Source: Rhodopseudomonas telluris
GTDB lineage: Bacteria > Pseudomonadota > Alphaproteobacteria > Rhizobiales > Xanthobacteraceae
Direction: 5' to 3'
Assembly (NCBI RefSeq): GCF_042432815.1
Contig: NZ_JBHLWM010000003.1
Span: 496,001-560,000, forward strand
Length of the DNA: 64,000 nucleotides
Shown here: piece by piece, positions 1 through 10,063 of the stretch
Position numbering within the stretch: the stretch's first letter is position 1
Layout: each line of letters opens with the position of its first letter
Program-made: the position numbers and the translations under genes
The notes under the pieces: model-generated
The model's database searches: none
What the model saw: the letters and a program-made list of their open reading frames with translations, nothing else
What the model was told of the DNA's origin: nothing

Positions 1-138
1 GAACCGCCGCGTCATCTCGGCAAGATCCGGCGGCGTCAGTTCGAACGTCGCGGTGCCGGCGCGCACCGCCTCGTCGTAGATCGCCGTGATGGCGGGGAGG
101 TCGGCGGGTGTAGCGGGGCGGACGAGAAGGTCGGACAT
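1..138 (-). CDS. GNAT family N-acetyltransferase, partial (N-terminus only)
   Basis: The ATG lies at 138 on the minus strand and the frame stays open to the window edge, giving the first 46 residues. The N-terminus MSDLLVRPATPADLPAITAIY, then EAVRAGTATFE, matches phosphinothricin/methionine sulfoximine acetyltransferase-type GNAT proteins, where the first beta strand (VRPAT.AD) and the loop GTATFE are characteristic. The acetyl-CoA binding motif would lie beyond the window, so substrate cannot be judged. The family call is fairly secure and the substrate is unknown. Confidence 0.75.
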   Translation of the reverse strand, partial: MSDLLVRPATPADLPAITAIYDEAVRAGTATFELTPPDLAEMTRRF

Positions 139-244
139 GAGAGGCCCTGAGACGAGCGGTGCGCTTCGAACGCGCCGTCATACGCAAGAGAGGCCGGCGA
201 TTCCATCCCCACCGTCACCCATCCCCACCGCCACCATCCCCCGC

Positions 245-347
245 CGTCACCCTCCGCGAAAGCGGAGGGCCCAGTATTTCAGAGCGGCGGAGGTTAGCAA
301 CGCGCGCTCTGGAATACTGGGTCGCCCGGTCAAGCCGGGCGATGACG
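245..347. repeat. Palindromic intergenic repeat
   Basis: This holds nested inverted arms: CCCTCCGC/GCGGAGGG near the left end, CCAGTATT paired with AATACTGG across the middle, and GCCCGG/CCGGGC at the right end. The element starts CGTCA and ends TGACG, so the whole unit is folded back on itself. The style matches dispersed palindromic elements of Rhodopseudomonas and Bradyrhizobium intergenic DNA. Apart from this and the terminator at 425-458, I see nothing in 139-477. Confidence 0.6.
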
Positions 348-424
348 GGAGTGGGTGGGGCGGGCCGTGTCGTCTCACTCAGCCGATCCTGACAAGAGCG
401 CCTCCAACAAAACCTCGCCCCAAC

Positions 425-458
425 AAAAAAGCCCCGGCGCGAGGCCGGGGCTTTGATG
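425..458 (-). terminator. Rho-independent terminator of the Bax-inhibitor gene
   Basis: On the minus strand the sequence reads AAAGCCCCGGCCTCGCGCCGGGGCTTTTTT. That is a GC-rich stem (AGCCCCGGC with GCCGGGGCT) followed by a run of T, about 20 bases after the stop codon at 478. Confidence 0.85.
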
Positions 459-477
459 GTCGGCACCGGGGAGGTGC

Positions 478-1269
478 TTACTCTTTCTGTCCCAGCAGCT
501 GCAGCAGCAGCGTGAACAGGTTGATGAAGTTCAGGTACAGCGACAGGGCGCCGGTGATCGCCGCGCGCTCCGCGACGTCGCCGCCTTCCGAGGCGTAGCC
601 GTAGATGTAGTCGTTCTTCAGGCGCTGCGTATCCCAGGCGGTGAGGCCCGCGAACACCAGAACGCCGACCACCGACACGATGAACTGCAGCATCGACGAG
701 GCGACGAACAGGTTCACCAGGCTGGCGATGATGATGCCTATCAGGCCCATCATCAGGAACGAGCCCATGCCGGTCATGTCACGCTTGGTGGTGTAGCCGT
801 AGAGGCTCAGCGCACCGAACGAGGCGGCGGTGATGAAGAACACCCGCACGATCGAGGTGTGGGTGTACACTAGGAAGATCGACGACAGCGAGATACCCAT
901 CAGGGCCGAGAACGCCCAGAACAGCATCTGCGCGGTCTGCGGCTTCAGCCGGTTGATACCGAACGAGATGGCGAACACCATCGCCAGCGGGGCGAGGATG
1001 AACACCCACTTCAGCGGGCTGACGAACATCGCCACGCCGAACGACGTCAGCATGGTGTTGCCGACCCGCGCGGCGGCGGCGGTGCTATCGGTGGTCACGG
1101 CGCCCATGTAGACGCCCAGAGCGGCCAGGCCGGTGATGGCCAGGCCGATCGTCATGTAGTTGTAGATGCGCAGCATGTAGGCGCGCAGACCGGCATCCAC
1201 GGTCGCGCTGTCGACGCGACCGGCGGCCCGGCCGAAGGGAGAGGCGTAGTTACGGTCCAAGTCCGACAT
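478..1269 (-). CDS. Bax inhibitor-1/YccA family membrane protein
   Basis: This is a 263-residue multi-pass inner-membrane protein of the BI-1/TMBIM superfamily, a family linked to calcium leak and stress tolerance. The N-terminus is short and cytoplasmic, with YMLRIYNYMTIGLAITGLAALGVY beginning the first helix near residue 32. About seven hydrophobic segments follow, including FAISFGINRL, the helix SSIFLVYTHTSIVRVFFITA, and a late TAWDTQRLKNDY signature around residue 210. The length is typical. It is monocistronic with its own terminator, and a perfect inverted repeat sits about 100 bases upstream. Its physiological role in this organism is not evident from sequence. Confidence 0.9.
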   Translation of the reverse strand: MSDLDRNYASPFGRAAGRVDSATVDAGLRAYMLRIYNYMTIGLAITGLAALGVYMGAVTTDSTAAAARVGNTMLTSFGVAMFVSPLKWVFILAPLAMVFAISFGINRLKPQTAQMLFWAFSALMGISLSSIFLVYTHTSIVRVFFITAASFGALSLYGYTTKRDMTGMGSFLMMGLIGIIIASLVNLFVASSMLQFIVSVVGVLVFAGLTAWDTQRLKNDYIYGYASEGGDVAERAAITGALSLYLNFINLFTLLLQLLGQKE

Positions 1270-1367
1270 GGTCGAGATCCTGAGTTGGTTCGGCGCCGCG
1301 AAGGGTGGCGAAGCCGATGAAAACTATCCGGACAGTGATGCGCGGCGGACGTTAAGTTCGGGTCACT

Positions 1368-1386
1368 GAATTCGGTCACCGAATTC
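1368..1386. promoter_or_regulatory. Perfect 19-bp inverted repeat upstream of the Bax-inhibitor gene
   Basis: Arms GAATTCGGT and ACCGAATTC flank a single C. It lies about 100 bases upstream of the start codon at 1269 in an otherwise featureless 337-base gap (1270-1606). It could be an operator. No regulator is known for it and this is inference from symmetry and position. Confidence 0.4.
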
Positions 1387-1606
1387 GCCACCCAAGTCGC
1401 CGGCGCGCTGCCCGACCCATTCCGATATGTGGGAAACTAACACAATAGGGGCAAGGGTTTATGCGCGGCTGAATGTCGCTCCGCAGCTTCAGGGTTAAGC
1501 TCCAGGCAGCGACTTTGGTCGCAGCCGGGGCCGGTTTCCTGCGCCGGTTGCGGCCGCCGCACGGCCCTGTCCGGATGCCGGACGATGGCCGTCAGGCTCC
1601 GGCCGA

Positions 1607-4186
1607 TCAGAGATTCCTCAACACCGTCGCGGGCTTCTGGCCGAGCGCCAGCAGGGTGCCGACCAGGCCGAGGCCGACCGTCACGATCAGGGCCGCCGCC
1701 ACCACCCCGGCGGCCGACCCGGCCTGCCAGACGAAGCTCAGCGTCATCAGTCGTGTGACGATGAGCCACGCGGCGATCGAGCCGGCGATCACCCCGAACA
1801 CCGCGGTGGCCAGCCCGATCATCATGTATTCCAGCGCGAAGGCGCCGATCAGCCGCGCCCGGGTGGCGCCGAGCGTCTTCAGGATGACCGCGTCATAGAC
1901 CCGGTGGCGATGGCCGGCCGCGAGCGCGCCGCCCAGCACCAGGATGGCCGAGATCAGCGTCACCGAGCTCGCCCCGCGCACCGCCAGCGCCAGATTGCTG
2001 ACGACGCCGCCGACCGTCTCCAGCGCTTCCTTGACGCGGACGCTGGTGACCATCGGGAATTTGTCCGCCACCTGCTTGATCAGCGCGGCGTCGGTTTGCG
2101 GCGTGCTGCCGGCCTCGGTCAGGGTGGCGATGTGGGTGTGGGGCGCGCCGCGGAACGTGTTGGGCGAGAACACCAGCACGAAATTGATGCCGAGGCTCTG
2201 CCAGTCCACGCTGCGCAAATTGCTGATCGTGGCGGTGATCTCGCGGCCGAGCACGTTGACCGTGACGGTGTCGCCGATCTTCAGGCCGAGCCCGTCGGCG
2301 AGTTTCTTGTCGAACGACACCAGCGGCTTGCCGCTGTAGTCCTTCGGCCACCAATGGCCCTGCACCACCTTGGAGCCGGCCGGCAGGTCGGTCGCGTAGG
2401 TGAGGCCGCGGTCGCTCTGCAGCACCCACTCGGCGTCCTGGGCGGGCTTGAGGTCTTCGGCGCGGACGCCACGCGCGGCGACGATCCGGCCGCGCAGCAT
2501 CGGCACGTCTTCCAGCGTCGCCTTCGGGGCGATCTGGGTGAGGAACGAACTGAAGCGCTCGGTCTCGCTCGACGGGATGTCGATGAAGAAGAACGCCGGC
2601 GCCTTCTCGGGCAGCGCCGCGGTGAACTGCCGCCGCAGATTGCCGTCGATCTGCGCGATCGTCACCAGCACCGCGAGGCCGAGGCCGAGCGACAGCACGA
2701 CCGACGGCGTCAGCGCGCCGGGGCGGTGAATGTTGGCGATCGCGAGGCGCAGCATCGTGAAGCGCGAGCGCGGCAGCCGGCGCGCGATCGCCATCAGACC
2801 TGCGGCGACGCCGCGCAGCAGCCCGAACACCAGCACCGAGGCGACCACGAAGGCGATCGCGACGCGCTTGTCGTAGGCGAGGCCGATCACCACGCCGAGC
2901 AGCAGCGCGATCACCGCGCCGATCCCGACGATGTCGCGCAGCCGCGGCCGGTGGCCGTCGGCGGTGGCGGCCTCGCGGAACAGCGTCGCAACCGGCACGT
3001 CGCGGACCTGCGCCAGCGGCCACAGTCCGAACGCCAGCGCGGTGAGTAGGCCGTAGATCAGCGACAGTCCGAGCTCGCCCCAGTGCAGCGACGGCACCAC
3101 CGGCAGCGGCAGCAGCTTGCCGAACAGGCCGACGATGGCGAACGGCAGCGCGGCGCCGAGCGCCAGCCCGATCAGCGAGCCGATCGCCGCCAGCACCAGC
3201 ACCTGCGTCAGATAGATCGCGAACACGTCGCGCCCGGTGGCGCCGAGCGCCTTGAACGAGGCGATCACCTCGCGGCGGCGATCGATGTGGCTCTTCACCG
3301 CGTTGGCGACGCCGACGCCGCCGACCAGCAGTGCGGCGAGGCCCACCAGGGTCAGGAACTGGGTGAAGCGGGTGATGGTGCGTTCGAGCTGCGGCGAGGC
3401 GTTGCCGCGGCTGCGGATTTCCCAGCCGGCCTGCGGCAGCGCCGCGCGGGTGTCGTCGGCGAAGCGGGTCGCGGCCTGATCGTCTGCGCGGTTGTCGGGC
3501 AGCCGCACCCGATAGATCCAGCGCACCAGGCTGCCGGGCTGCAGCAGCTGCGTGGCGCGCAGTGCGTCCTCGCTGATCAGGAAGCGCGGCCCGAAGCCGA
3601 CATTGCCGGCGAGCTTGTCCGGCTCGGACTCGACCACGCTGCGGATCTGGAAGCTGGCGCTGCCGATCGAGACCCGGTCGCCCACCTTCAGCCCGAGCCG
3701 CGCCAGCAGCGCCGCATCGGCCGCAGCGCCGAATGCGCCGTCGCGCTCGGCAAGGAGATCGGCGAGCGGCACCGGCGGCGCCAGTTTCAGCTCGCCGAGC
3801 ATCGGATAAAGATTGTCGACCGCCTTGATCTCGACCAGCGCCGACTGCCCCGCCGGCGTCCGCGCCATGCCGCGCATCGTCGCCGCCACCGAGACCGGCG
3901 CGCGGGCGCGAAGGTATTCCAGCTCCTGCGGGGTGGCCTCGCGCTGGATCAGCGAGAACGCGACATCGCCCCCTAACAGAGTACGCCCTTCGCGGGCCAG
4001 TCCCTCGCCGAGGCTGGCGGCGACCGAGCCGACGCCGGCGATCGCCATGACGCCGAGCGCGATGCAGGCGATGAAGACGTAAAACCCGTTCAGGCCGCCG
4101 CGCATTTCGCGCAGCGCGTAACGGAACGGCAGCGACAGGTTCGCAGGTGCTGCCACAGGTTTGCCCCAAGACTCCGCGAGCGCCAT
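1607..4186 (-). CDS. ABC transporter permease of the YbbP/FtsX (MacB-like) family
   Basis: This 859-residue permease is the membrane partner of the ATPase encoded just upstream. The first membrane helix (FYVFIACIALGVMAIAGVGSV) starts near residue 33 and is followed by a large periplasmic MacB-type core. A central FtsX block (FLTLVGLAALLVGGVGVANAV, then RREVIASFKALGATGRDVFAIY) lies around residues 275-330, and a second FtsX block with the matching VYDAVILKTLGATRARLI motif is near the C-terminus. The duplicated architecture and length match E. coli YbbP. The stop codon of the ATPase at 4189 is only two bases from this gene's start at 4186, so the two are translated together. The pair probably extrudes or extracts a lipophilic envelope compound. 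The substrate is unknown. Confidence 0.88.
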   Translation of the reverse strand: MALAESWGKPVAAPANLSLPFRYALREMRGGLNGFYVFIACIALGVMAIAGVGSVAASLGEGLAREGRTLLGGDVAFSLIQREATPQELEYLRARAPVSVAATMRGMARTPAGQSALVEIKAVDNLYPMLGELKLAPPVPLADLLAERDGAFGAAADAALLARLGLKVGDRVSIGSASFQIRSVVESEPDKLAGNVGFGPRFLISEDALRATQLLQPGSLVRWIYRVRLPDNRADDQAATRFADDTRAALPQAGWEIRSRGNASPQLERTITRFTQFLTLVGLAALLVGGVGVANAVKSHIDRRREVIASFKALGATGRDVFAIYLTQVLVLAAIGSLIGLALGAALPFAIVGLFGKLLPLPVVPSLHWGELGLSLIYGLLTALAFGLWPLAQVRDVPVATLFREAATADGHRPRLRDIVGIGAVIALLLGVVIGLAYDKRVAIAFVVASVLVFGLLRGVAAGLMAIARRLPRSRFTMLRLAIANIHRPGALTPSVVLSLGLGLAVLVTIAQIDGNLRRQFTAALPEKAPAFFFIDIPSSETERFSSFLTQIAPKATLEDVPMLRGRIVAARGVRAEDLKPAQDAEWVLQSDRGLTYATDLPAGSKVVQGHWWPKDYSGKPLVSFDKKLADGLGLKIGDTVTVNVLGREITATISNLRSVDWQSLGINFVLVFSPNTFRGAPHTHIATLTEAGSTPQTDAALIKQVADKFPMVTSVRVKEALETVGGVVSNLALAVRGASSVTLISAILVLGGALAAGHRHRVYDAVILKTLGATRARLIGAFALEYMMIGLATAVFGVIAGSIAAWLIVTRLMTLSFVWQAGSAAGVVAAALIVTVGLGLVGTLLALGQKPATVLRNL

Positions 4187-4188
4187 CG

Positions 4189-4941
4189 TCAGGCCGTGCG
4201 CGCGCGGGCCGTGCCCGGCTGCGTCGTATCGATCCGCCCCGAGCGCAGCCGGATCACCCGGTCGCAGCGCTCCGCAAGGCCCGTATCGTGCGTCACCAGG
4301 ACCAGCGTCATGCCGCGTTCGGCGTGCTTGGTAAACAGCATGTCGACGATCTGCCGCCCCGTCGCTTCGTCGAGATTTCCGGTCGGCTCATCCGCCACCA
4401 GGATCGCCGGATCCGGCGCCAGCGCCCGCGCCAAAGCGACGCGCTGCTGCTCGCCGCCCGACAGTTGCGACGGATAGTGATGCAGCCGTTCGCCCAGTCC
4501 CACCGACGCAAGTTCGCGCGCCGCGCGTGCCGCCGCGTCGCGTTCGCCGGCGAGTTCGAGCGGCACCGCGACGTTCTCCAGCGCCGTCATGGTCGGGATC
4601 AAATGAAAGGACTGAAACACGATTCCGACCTCGCGGCCCCGGAAGCGTGCCAATGCGTCCTCGCCGAGGCCATTGAAAGCCGTGCCGTTGACGACCACCT
4701 CACCACTGTCGGGCCGCTCCAGCCCGGCCATGACCATCAGCAGGGTGGATTTCCCCGACCCCGACGGGCCGATCAGGCCGATCGCTTCGCCTTGGGCGAC
4801 GCGGAGGCTGATATCCTTGAGGATGTGCACCCGCGCGGCGCCACTGCCCAGCGACAGATTGACGTTCGAAATGGAGATGGTGTCCGGCTGTTGGCCGGGC
4901 CGCGACGAGGGTTCGATGAAGCTGTCCATAAGGCTGTCCAT
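4189..4941 (-). CDS. ABC transporter ATP-binding protein (YbbA family)
   Basis: A 250-residue ATPase with Walker A GPSGSGKST (about residues 58-66), signature LSGGEQQRVALARAL and Walker B ILVADEPTGNLD, the last typical of the LolD/MacB/YbbA exporter subgroup. I chose the ATG at 4941; another ATG four codons in (4929) is equally possible. An open frame continues upstream to 5394 but that stretch is the antisense of tesA. The gene is divergent from tesA with overlapping start codons, and downstream is its permease. The same trio, tesA next to ybbA-ybbP, occurs in E. coli, which supports the assignment. Confidence 0.9.
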   Translation of the reverse strand: MDSLMDSFIEPSSRPGQQPDTISISNVNLSLGSGAARVHILKDISLRVAQGEAIGLIGPSGSGKSTLLMVMAGLERPDSGEVVVNGTAFNGLGEDALARFRGREVGIVFQSFHLIPTMTALENVAVPLELAGERDAAARAARELASVGLGERLHHYPSQLSGGEQQRVALARALAPDPAILVADEPTGNLDEATGRQIVDMLFTKHAERGMTLVLVTHDTGLAERCDRVIRLRSGRIDTTQPGTARARTA

Positions 4942-5635
4942 GGCTGGTGCATATGGCAATTGTTTCGCAGCGGTCGAGAGGGCGCGCCGCACGTTTGCGT
5001 GGGCGATGGTTATCGGAATGCTGTCGATGATGATGCCGGGCTCCGGCGCCCGTGCGCAGGAGACGCCGCCGCTGAAGGTCGTGGTGCTCGGGGATTCGCT
5101 GACGGCTGGATATGGATTACCCGCAGACGCGGCGTTTCCGGTCAAGCTGCAGAAGGCACTCGACGCCAAAGGCATCCGGACCGACATGATCAATGCCGGC
5201 GTGTCGGGCGACACCGCGAGCGGCGGGCTTGAACGACTCGACTGGTCCGTGCCCCCGGACGCGGACGCGGTGATCGTCGAACTCGGCGCCAACGACGCGC
5301 TGCGCGGCACCGACCCGAAGGTCCCCCGCAAGGCGCTGGACGAGATCATCAAGCGGCTCAAGGCCCGCAATATCCCGGTTCTGCTCGCCGGCATGCTGGC
5401 GCCGCCGAATTACGGGCCGGATTACGCCCGCGAGTTCAACGCGATCTACCCCGACCTCGCCAAGCAATACGACGTGCCGCTGTATCCGTTCTTCCTGGAC
5501 GGCGTCGCGACGGTGTCGGGGTTGAATCAGGCCGACGGCCTGCATCCGACCGCGGCCGGCGTCGACCGGGTGGTCGCCAACATCCTGCCTAGTGTCGAAG
5601 CATTTCTTCGACCGGTTGCTGGGCAGAAGCGCTGA
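4940..5635 (+). CDS. tesA: Arylesterase / lysophospholipase-thioesterase I (GDSL family)
   Basis: A 231-residue SGNH hydrolase that hydrolyses acyl thioesters, aryl esters and lysophospholipids in the periplasm. Block I is GDSLTAGYGLP with the nucleophile Ser near residue 53. Block III is LGANDALRG. Block V is DGLHPTAAG, carrying the catalytic Asp and His. A signal peptide is visible: a basic start (ERARRTFAW), a hydrophobic core MVIGMLSMMMP and a probable cleavage after GARAQ. The ATG at 4940 overlaps the divergent ABC ATPase start; a Met at 5006 would give a shorter signal peptide and free the overlap. Neighbours ybbA-ybbP are conserved partners. Confidence 0.9.
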   Translation: MAGAYGNCFAAVERARRTFAWAMVIGMLSMMMPGSGARAQETPPLKVVVLGDSLTAGYGLPADAAFPVKLQKALDAKGIRTDMINAGVSGDTASGGLERLDWSVPPDADAVIVELGANDALRGTDPKVPRKALDEIIKRLKARNIPVLLAGMLAPPNYGPDYAREFNAIYPDLAKQYDVPLYPFFLDGVATVSGLNQADGLHPTAAGVDRVVANILPSVEAFLRPVAGQKR

Positions 5636-5824
5636 AAACCCGGCATAAGTCGCCTAAGGGGCGGATTGCCCTCAACTTTTTCACCGTCCCGACGTTGTCG
5701 CGGTAGCGCTGTTACACAAACGCGCTACAAAATTGACGAAGTGATTCGCCGGACGATTTGCGGGGAGCAAAGTCCCGGACGTCAGGGACAGCCGTCGCAA
5801 TCGGGCCTCAAAAGGGGAGCTCCG

Positions 5825-6391
5825 ATGCCGCGTTTGTTCACTGGGCTGGAAATCCCCGCCGACATCACCCGGACACTGTCCACGCTGCGCGGCGGTCTGC
5901 CGGGTGCGCGCTGGGTCGAGCCGGAAAACTATCATCTGACATTGCGCTTCATCGGCGACATCGACGGCGCCACCGCCAACGAGGTGGCTTCGACGCTGTT
6001 CCGCGTCAATCGCAGGCCGTTCGAGGTGCAACTCCAGGGCCTGTCGAGCTTTGGGGGACGCAAGCCCCGCGCGGTGGTGGCCTCGGTGGTGCCGTCCCGG
6101 CCGCTGATCGAGCTGCAGGCCGAGCTCGAGCGGCTGATGCAGCGCGTCGGGCTCGATCCGGAAGGCCGCAAGTTCACTCCGCACGTTACGTTGGCGTGGC
6201 TGCGCGACGTGTCCTGCCAGGATGTCGCTCAATATCTGTCGATCCGCGGCTATTTCCCCACCCGGGCCTTCACGGCCGAGCGCTTCGTGCTGTTCTCGTC
6301 CCGGGCCTCGACCGGCGGCGGGCCCTATGTGGTGGAGGCCCCCTACGAGCTGAAATCCTACGCTGACCCCCGGCTCGCCCGGACTGCATAG
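5825..6391 (+). CDS. thpR: RNA 2',3'-cyclic phosphodiesterase (2H family)
   Basis: A 188-residue 2H phosphoesterase, once called 2'-5' RNA ligase. Both catalytic HxTx motifs are present: HLTL at residues 37-40 and HVTL at 120-123, spaced as in the family. The N-terminus MPRLFTGLEIPADI is the usual first strand. The ATG at 5825 follows GGGAGCTCCG and fits the family start; the frame is open further upstream but that extension has no family similarity. The preceding 189 bases (5636-5824) hold no gene. Confidence 0.9.
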   Translation: MPRLFTGLEIPADITRTLSTLRGGLPGARWVEPENYHLTLRFIGDIDGATANEVASTLFRVNRRPFEVQLQGLSSFGGRKPRAVVASVVPSRPLIELQAELERLMQRVGLDPEGRKFTPHVTLAWLRDVSCQDVAQYLSIRGYFPTRAFTAERFVLFSSRASTGGGPYVVEAPYELKSYADPRLARTA

Positions 6392-6442
6392 CTCGCAGCA
6401 GCATTCAGTTCTTGCTTTTTGCAGCGCGGTGGGGCGGTAAGG

Positions 6443-7627
6443 ATGTCCATGTCCTCGCCGCGCTCGTTTCGCCAACAATATCAGTCCCTGGTCTCATCCG
6501 GCGCCATCGAGGCCGACCCGGCCCAAGCGCGGGCGGTCGAGGCCCTGGGTGCCCTCGACTCGCTGCTGGCAACCTATAAGCCCCCGAAAAAACAAGGCTT
6601 TCTCGGTCGGCTGTTCGGCGGCAGCGATCCCGAGCCGCCGCCGGGGCTGTACGTCCATGGCGAAGTCGGGCGTGGCAAGACCATGCTGATGGACCTGTTT
6701 TTCGACGCCAGCCCGGTGCTGCACAAGCGGCGCGCGCATTTCCATGAATTCATGGCCGAGGCTCACGAGCGCATCAACGCGTTCCGACAGAACATCAAAC
6801 GCGGCGAGATCCCCGACGGCGACGTCATCGCGCTGACCGCCGCGTCGATTTTCGACGAGGCGTGGCTGCTGTGCTTCGACGAATTTCACGTCACGGACAT
6901 CGCCGACGCGATGATTCTGTCACGGCTGTTCGGCAAACTGTTCGAACTCGGCACCGTGGTGGTGGCGACCTCGAACGTCGCGCCGGACGATCTCTACAAG
7001 GGCGGCCTCAACCGCGCGCTGTTCGTGCCCTTCATCGGCCAGGTGAAGCAGCACATGCAGGTGATCCGGCTCGATGCGCGGACCGATTATCGGCTGGAGA
7101 AATTCGCCGGCATGAAGGTCTGGCTGGCGCCGGACGATGCCGAGGCCACGGCGGCGCTCGACCGCGCCTGGAACCGGATCACCGGAAATGCTCCCGGTAC
7201 GCCGCGGGACATCTCGATCAAGGGCCGGCTGCTGCATATTCCGCGGGCCGATCATCATGTCGCGCGGTTCGACTTCGCCGATCTGTGCGAGAAGCCGCTC
7301 GGCGCGTCCGATTATTTGCGACTGGCGCACGAGTACCACACGCTGATCATCGACCACGTGCCGGTGATGGACTACGCCGACCGGAATGCCGCCAAGCGGT
7401 TTATTGCGCTGATCGATACGCTCTACGACAACGCCGTGAAGCTGATGGCATCGGCCGCCGCCGAGCCTGCGGAGCTTTACCGCGCCACCGATGGCTACGA
7501 GGCGATGGAATTCAACCGCACCGTCTCGCGACTGATCGAAATGGGCTCGGAATCTTACCTGGCCCTTCCGCACGGCCGCAGTGATTCCACCGCGACCGGT
7601 GCCACAACAGGCCTGGTCGAGACGTAA
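6443..7627 (+). CDS. zapE: Cell division protein ZapE / AFG1-family ATPase
   Basis: A 394-residue AAA+ type ATPase of the ZapE/Afg1 family, acting at the FtsZ ring in bacteria and in respiratory-complex quality control in mitochondria. Walker A is GEVGRGKT at about residues 73-80, Walker B is LLCFDEFHV, and the following DIADAMILSRLF is family-specific. The C-terminus SRLIEMGSESYL is also typical. The start is the ATG at 6443. Its place directly upstream of mdh-suc genes is a common alphaproteobacterial arrangement. Confidence 0.92.
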   Translation: MSMSSPRSFRQQYQSLVSSGAIEADPAQARAVEALGALDSLLATYKPPKKQGFLGRLFGGSDPEPPPGLYVHGEVGRGKTMLMDLFFDASPVLHKRRAHFHEFMAEAHERINAFRQNIKRGEIPDGDVIALTAASIFDEAWLLCFDEFHVTDIADAMILSRLFGKLFELGTVVVATSNVAPDDLYKGGLNRALFVPFIGQVKQHMQVIRLDARTDYRLEKFAGMKVWLAPDDAEATAALDRAWNRITGNAPGTPRDISIKGRLLHIPRADHHVARFDFADLCEKPLGASDYLRLAHEYHTLIIDHVPVMDYADRNAAKRFIALIDTLYDNAVKLMASAAAEPAELYRATDGYEAMEFNRTVSRLIEMGSESYLALPHGRSDSTATGATTGLVET

Positions 7628-7755
7628 GGCGTATTCGGCATGGCGGCTGGCCAACAAATGGGCGCGGCGCGACTTGAACGCTCCGGGCGAAAGGGATAAC
7701 CAGCCAAGCGGATTTCCCACCCCTCCCACCTTCGGGCTTAAAGGACTGTTTCCCC

Positions 7756-8724
7756 ATGGCGCGTAACAAGATTGCTTTGATCGGCTCAGGTCAGATCGGC
7801 GGAACGCTGGCACACTTGATCGGGCTGAAAGAGCTCGGCGACGTGGTGATGTTCGACATCGCCGAGGGCGTGCCGCAGGGCAAGGCGCTCGACATCGCGG
7901 AATCGTCCCCGGTCGACGGCTTCGACTCCAACCTGACCGGTGCCAACTCCTACGAGGCGATCGAAGGTGCCGACGTTGTGATCGTCACCGCCGGCGTGCC
8001 GCGCAAGCCGGGCATGAGCCGTGACGATCTGCTCAGCATCAACCTCAAGGTGATGGAGCAGGTCGGCGCCGGTATCAAGAAGTACGCGCCCGACGCGTTC
8101 GTCATCTGCATCACCAACCCGCTCGACGCGATGGTGTGGGCGCTGCAGAAGGCCTCGGGCCTGCCCGCCAAGAAGGTCGTCGGCATGGCCGGCGTGCTCG
8201 ACTCGGCGCGCTTCCGTTACTTCCTCGCCGACGAATTCAACGTCTCGGTCGAAGACGTCACCGCTTTCGTGCTCGGCGGTCATGGCGATACCATGGTGCC
8301 GCTGGTGAAGTACTCGACCGTCGCCGGCATCCCGCTGCCGGACCTGGTGAAGATGGGCTGGACCTCGCAGGGCCGCCTCGACGAGATCGTCGACCGCACC
8401 CGCAACGGCGGCGCCGAGATCGTCAACCTGCTCAAGACCGGCTCGGCGTTCTACGCGCCCGCCGCCTCGGCGATCCAGATGGCCGAGAGCTATCTCAAGG
8501 ACAAGAAGCGCGTGCTGCCGGTCGCGGCGCACCTCGCCGGCGAATACGGCGTCAAGGACATGTATGTCGGCGTGCCGGTGGTGATCGGTTCCAAGGGCGT
8601 CGAGCGCATCGTCGAGATCGAGCTGGCCGGCAAGGACCGCGAAGCGTTCGACAAGTCGGTCGCCGCCGTGCAGGGCCTCGTCGACGCCTGCAAGAAGATC
8701 GCCCCCGACCTGCTGGGGCACTAA
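7756..8724 (+). CDS. mdh: Malate dehydrogenase (NAD-dependent)
   Basis: A 322-residue lactate/malate dehydrogenase-type enzyme that oxidises malate to oxaloacetate with NAD+ in the TCA cycle. The nucleotide fold is at the N-terminus (IALIGSGQIGGTLA). The substrate-binding loop has RKPGMSRDDLL, and the proton-relay His is in VLGGHGDTMVPL. This is the tetrameric LDH-like subtype usual in alphaproteobacteria. It is first of the mdh-sucCDAB series and 128 bases follow zapE, so it probably has its own promoter. Confidence 0.96.
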   Translation: MARNKIALIGSGQIGGTLAHLIGLKELGDVVMFDIAEGVPQGKALDIAESSPVDGFDSNLTGANSYEAIEGADVVIVTAGVPRKPGMSRDDLLSINLKVMEQVGAGIKKYAPDAFVICITNPLDAMVWALQKASGLPAKKVVGMAGVLDSARFRYFLADEFNVSVEDVTAFVLGGHGDTMVPLVKYSTVAGIPLPDLVKMGWTSQGRLDEIVDRTRNGGAEIVNLLKTGSAFYAPAASAIQMAESYLKDKKRVLPVAAHLAGEYGVKDMYVGVPVVIGSKGVERIVEIELAGKDREAFDKSVAAVQGLVDACKKIAPDLLGH

Positions 8725-8806
8725 GACCTGACCTGACCGTGGCGCGCTCCGGCATGGAGCGCGCCGCAACTCAACCGGCTGGACGTGATCTGGCGAGGGG
8801 CAATCG

Positions 8807-10003
<1,197 letters not shown>

Positions 10004-10063
10004 GGCCGCGCCGGCCTCGCTCGCTTCCGACCAACCCGTTCGACCGCGAAAGCAACATCGCCA

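Noticed and set aside
1893..4169. 758-residue open frame overlapping the ABC permease on the same strand
   Set aside because: Extreme Arg/Ala composition and no recognisable domain; the permease frame has clear FtsX motifs.
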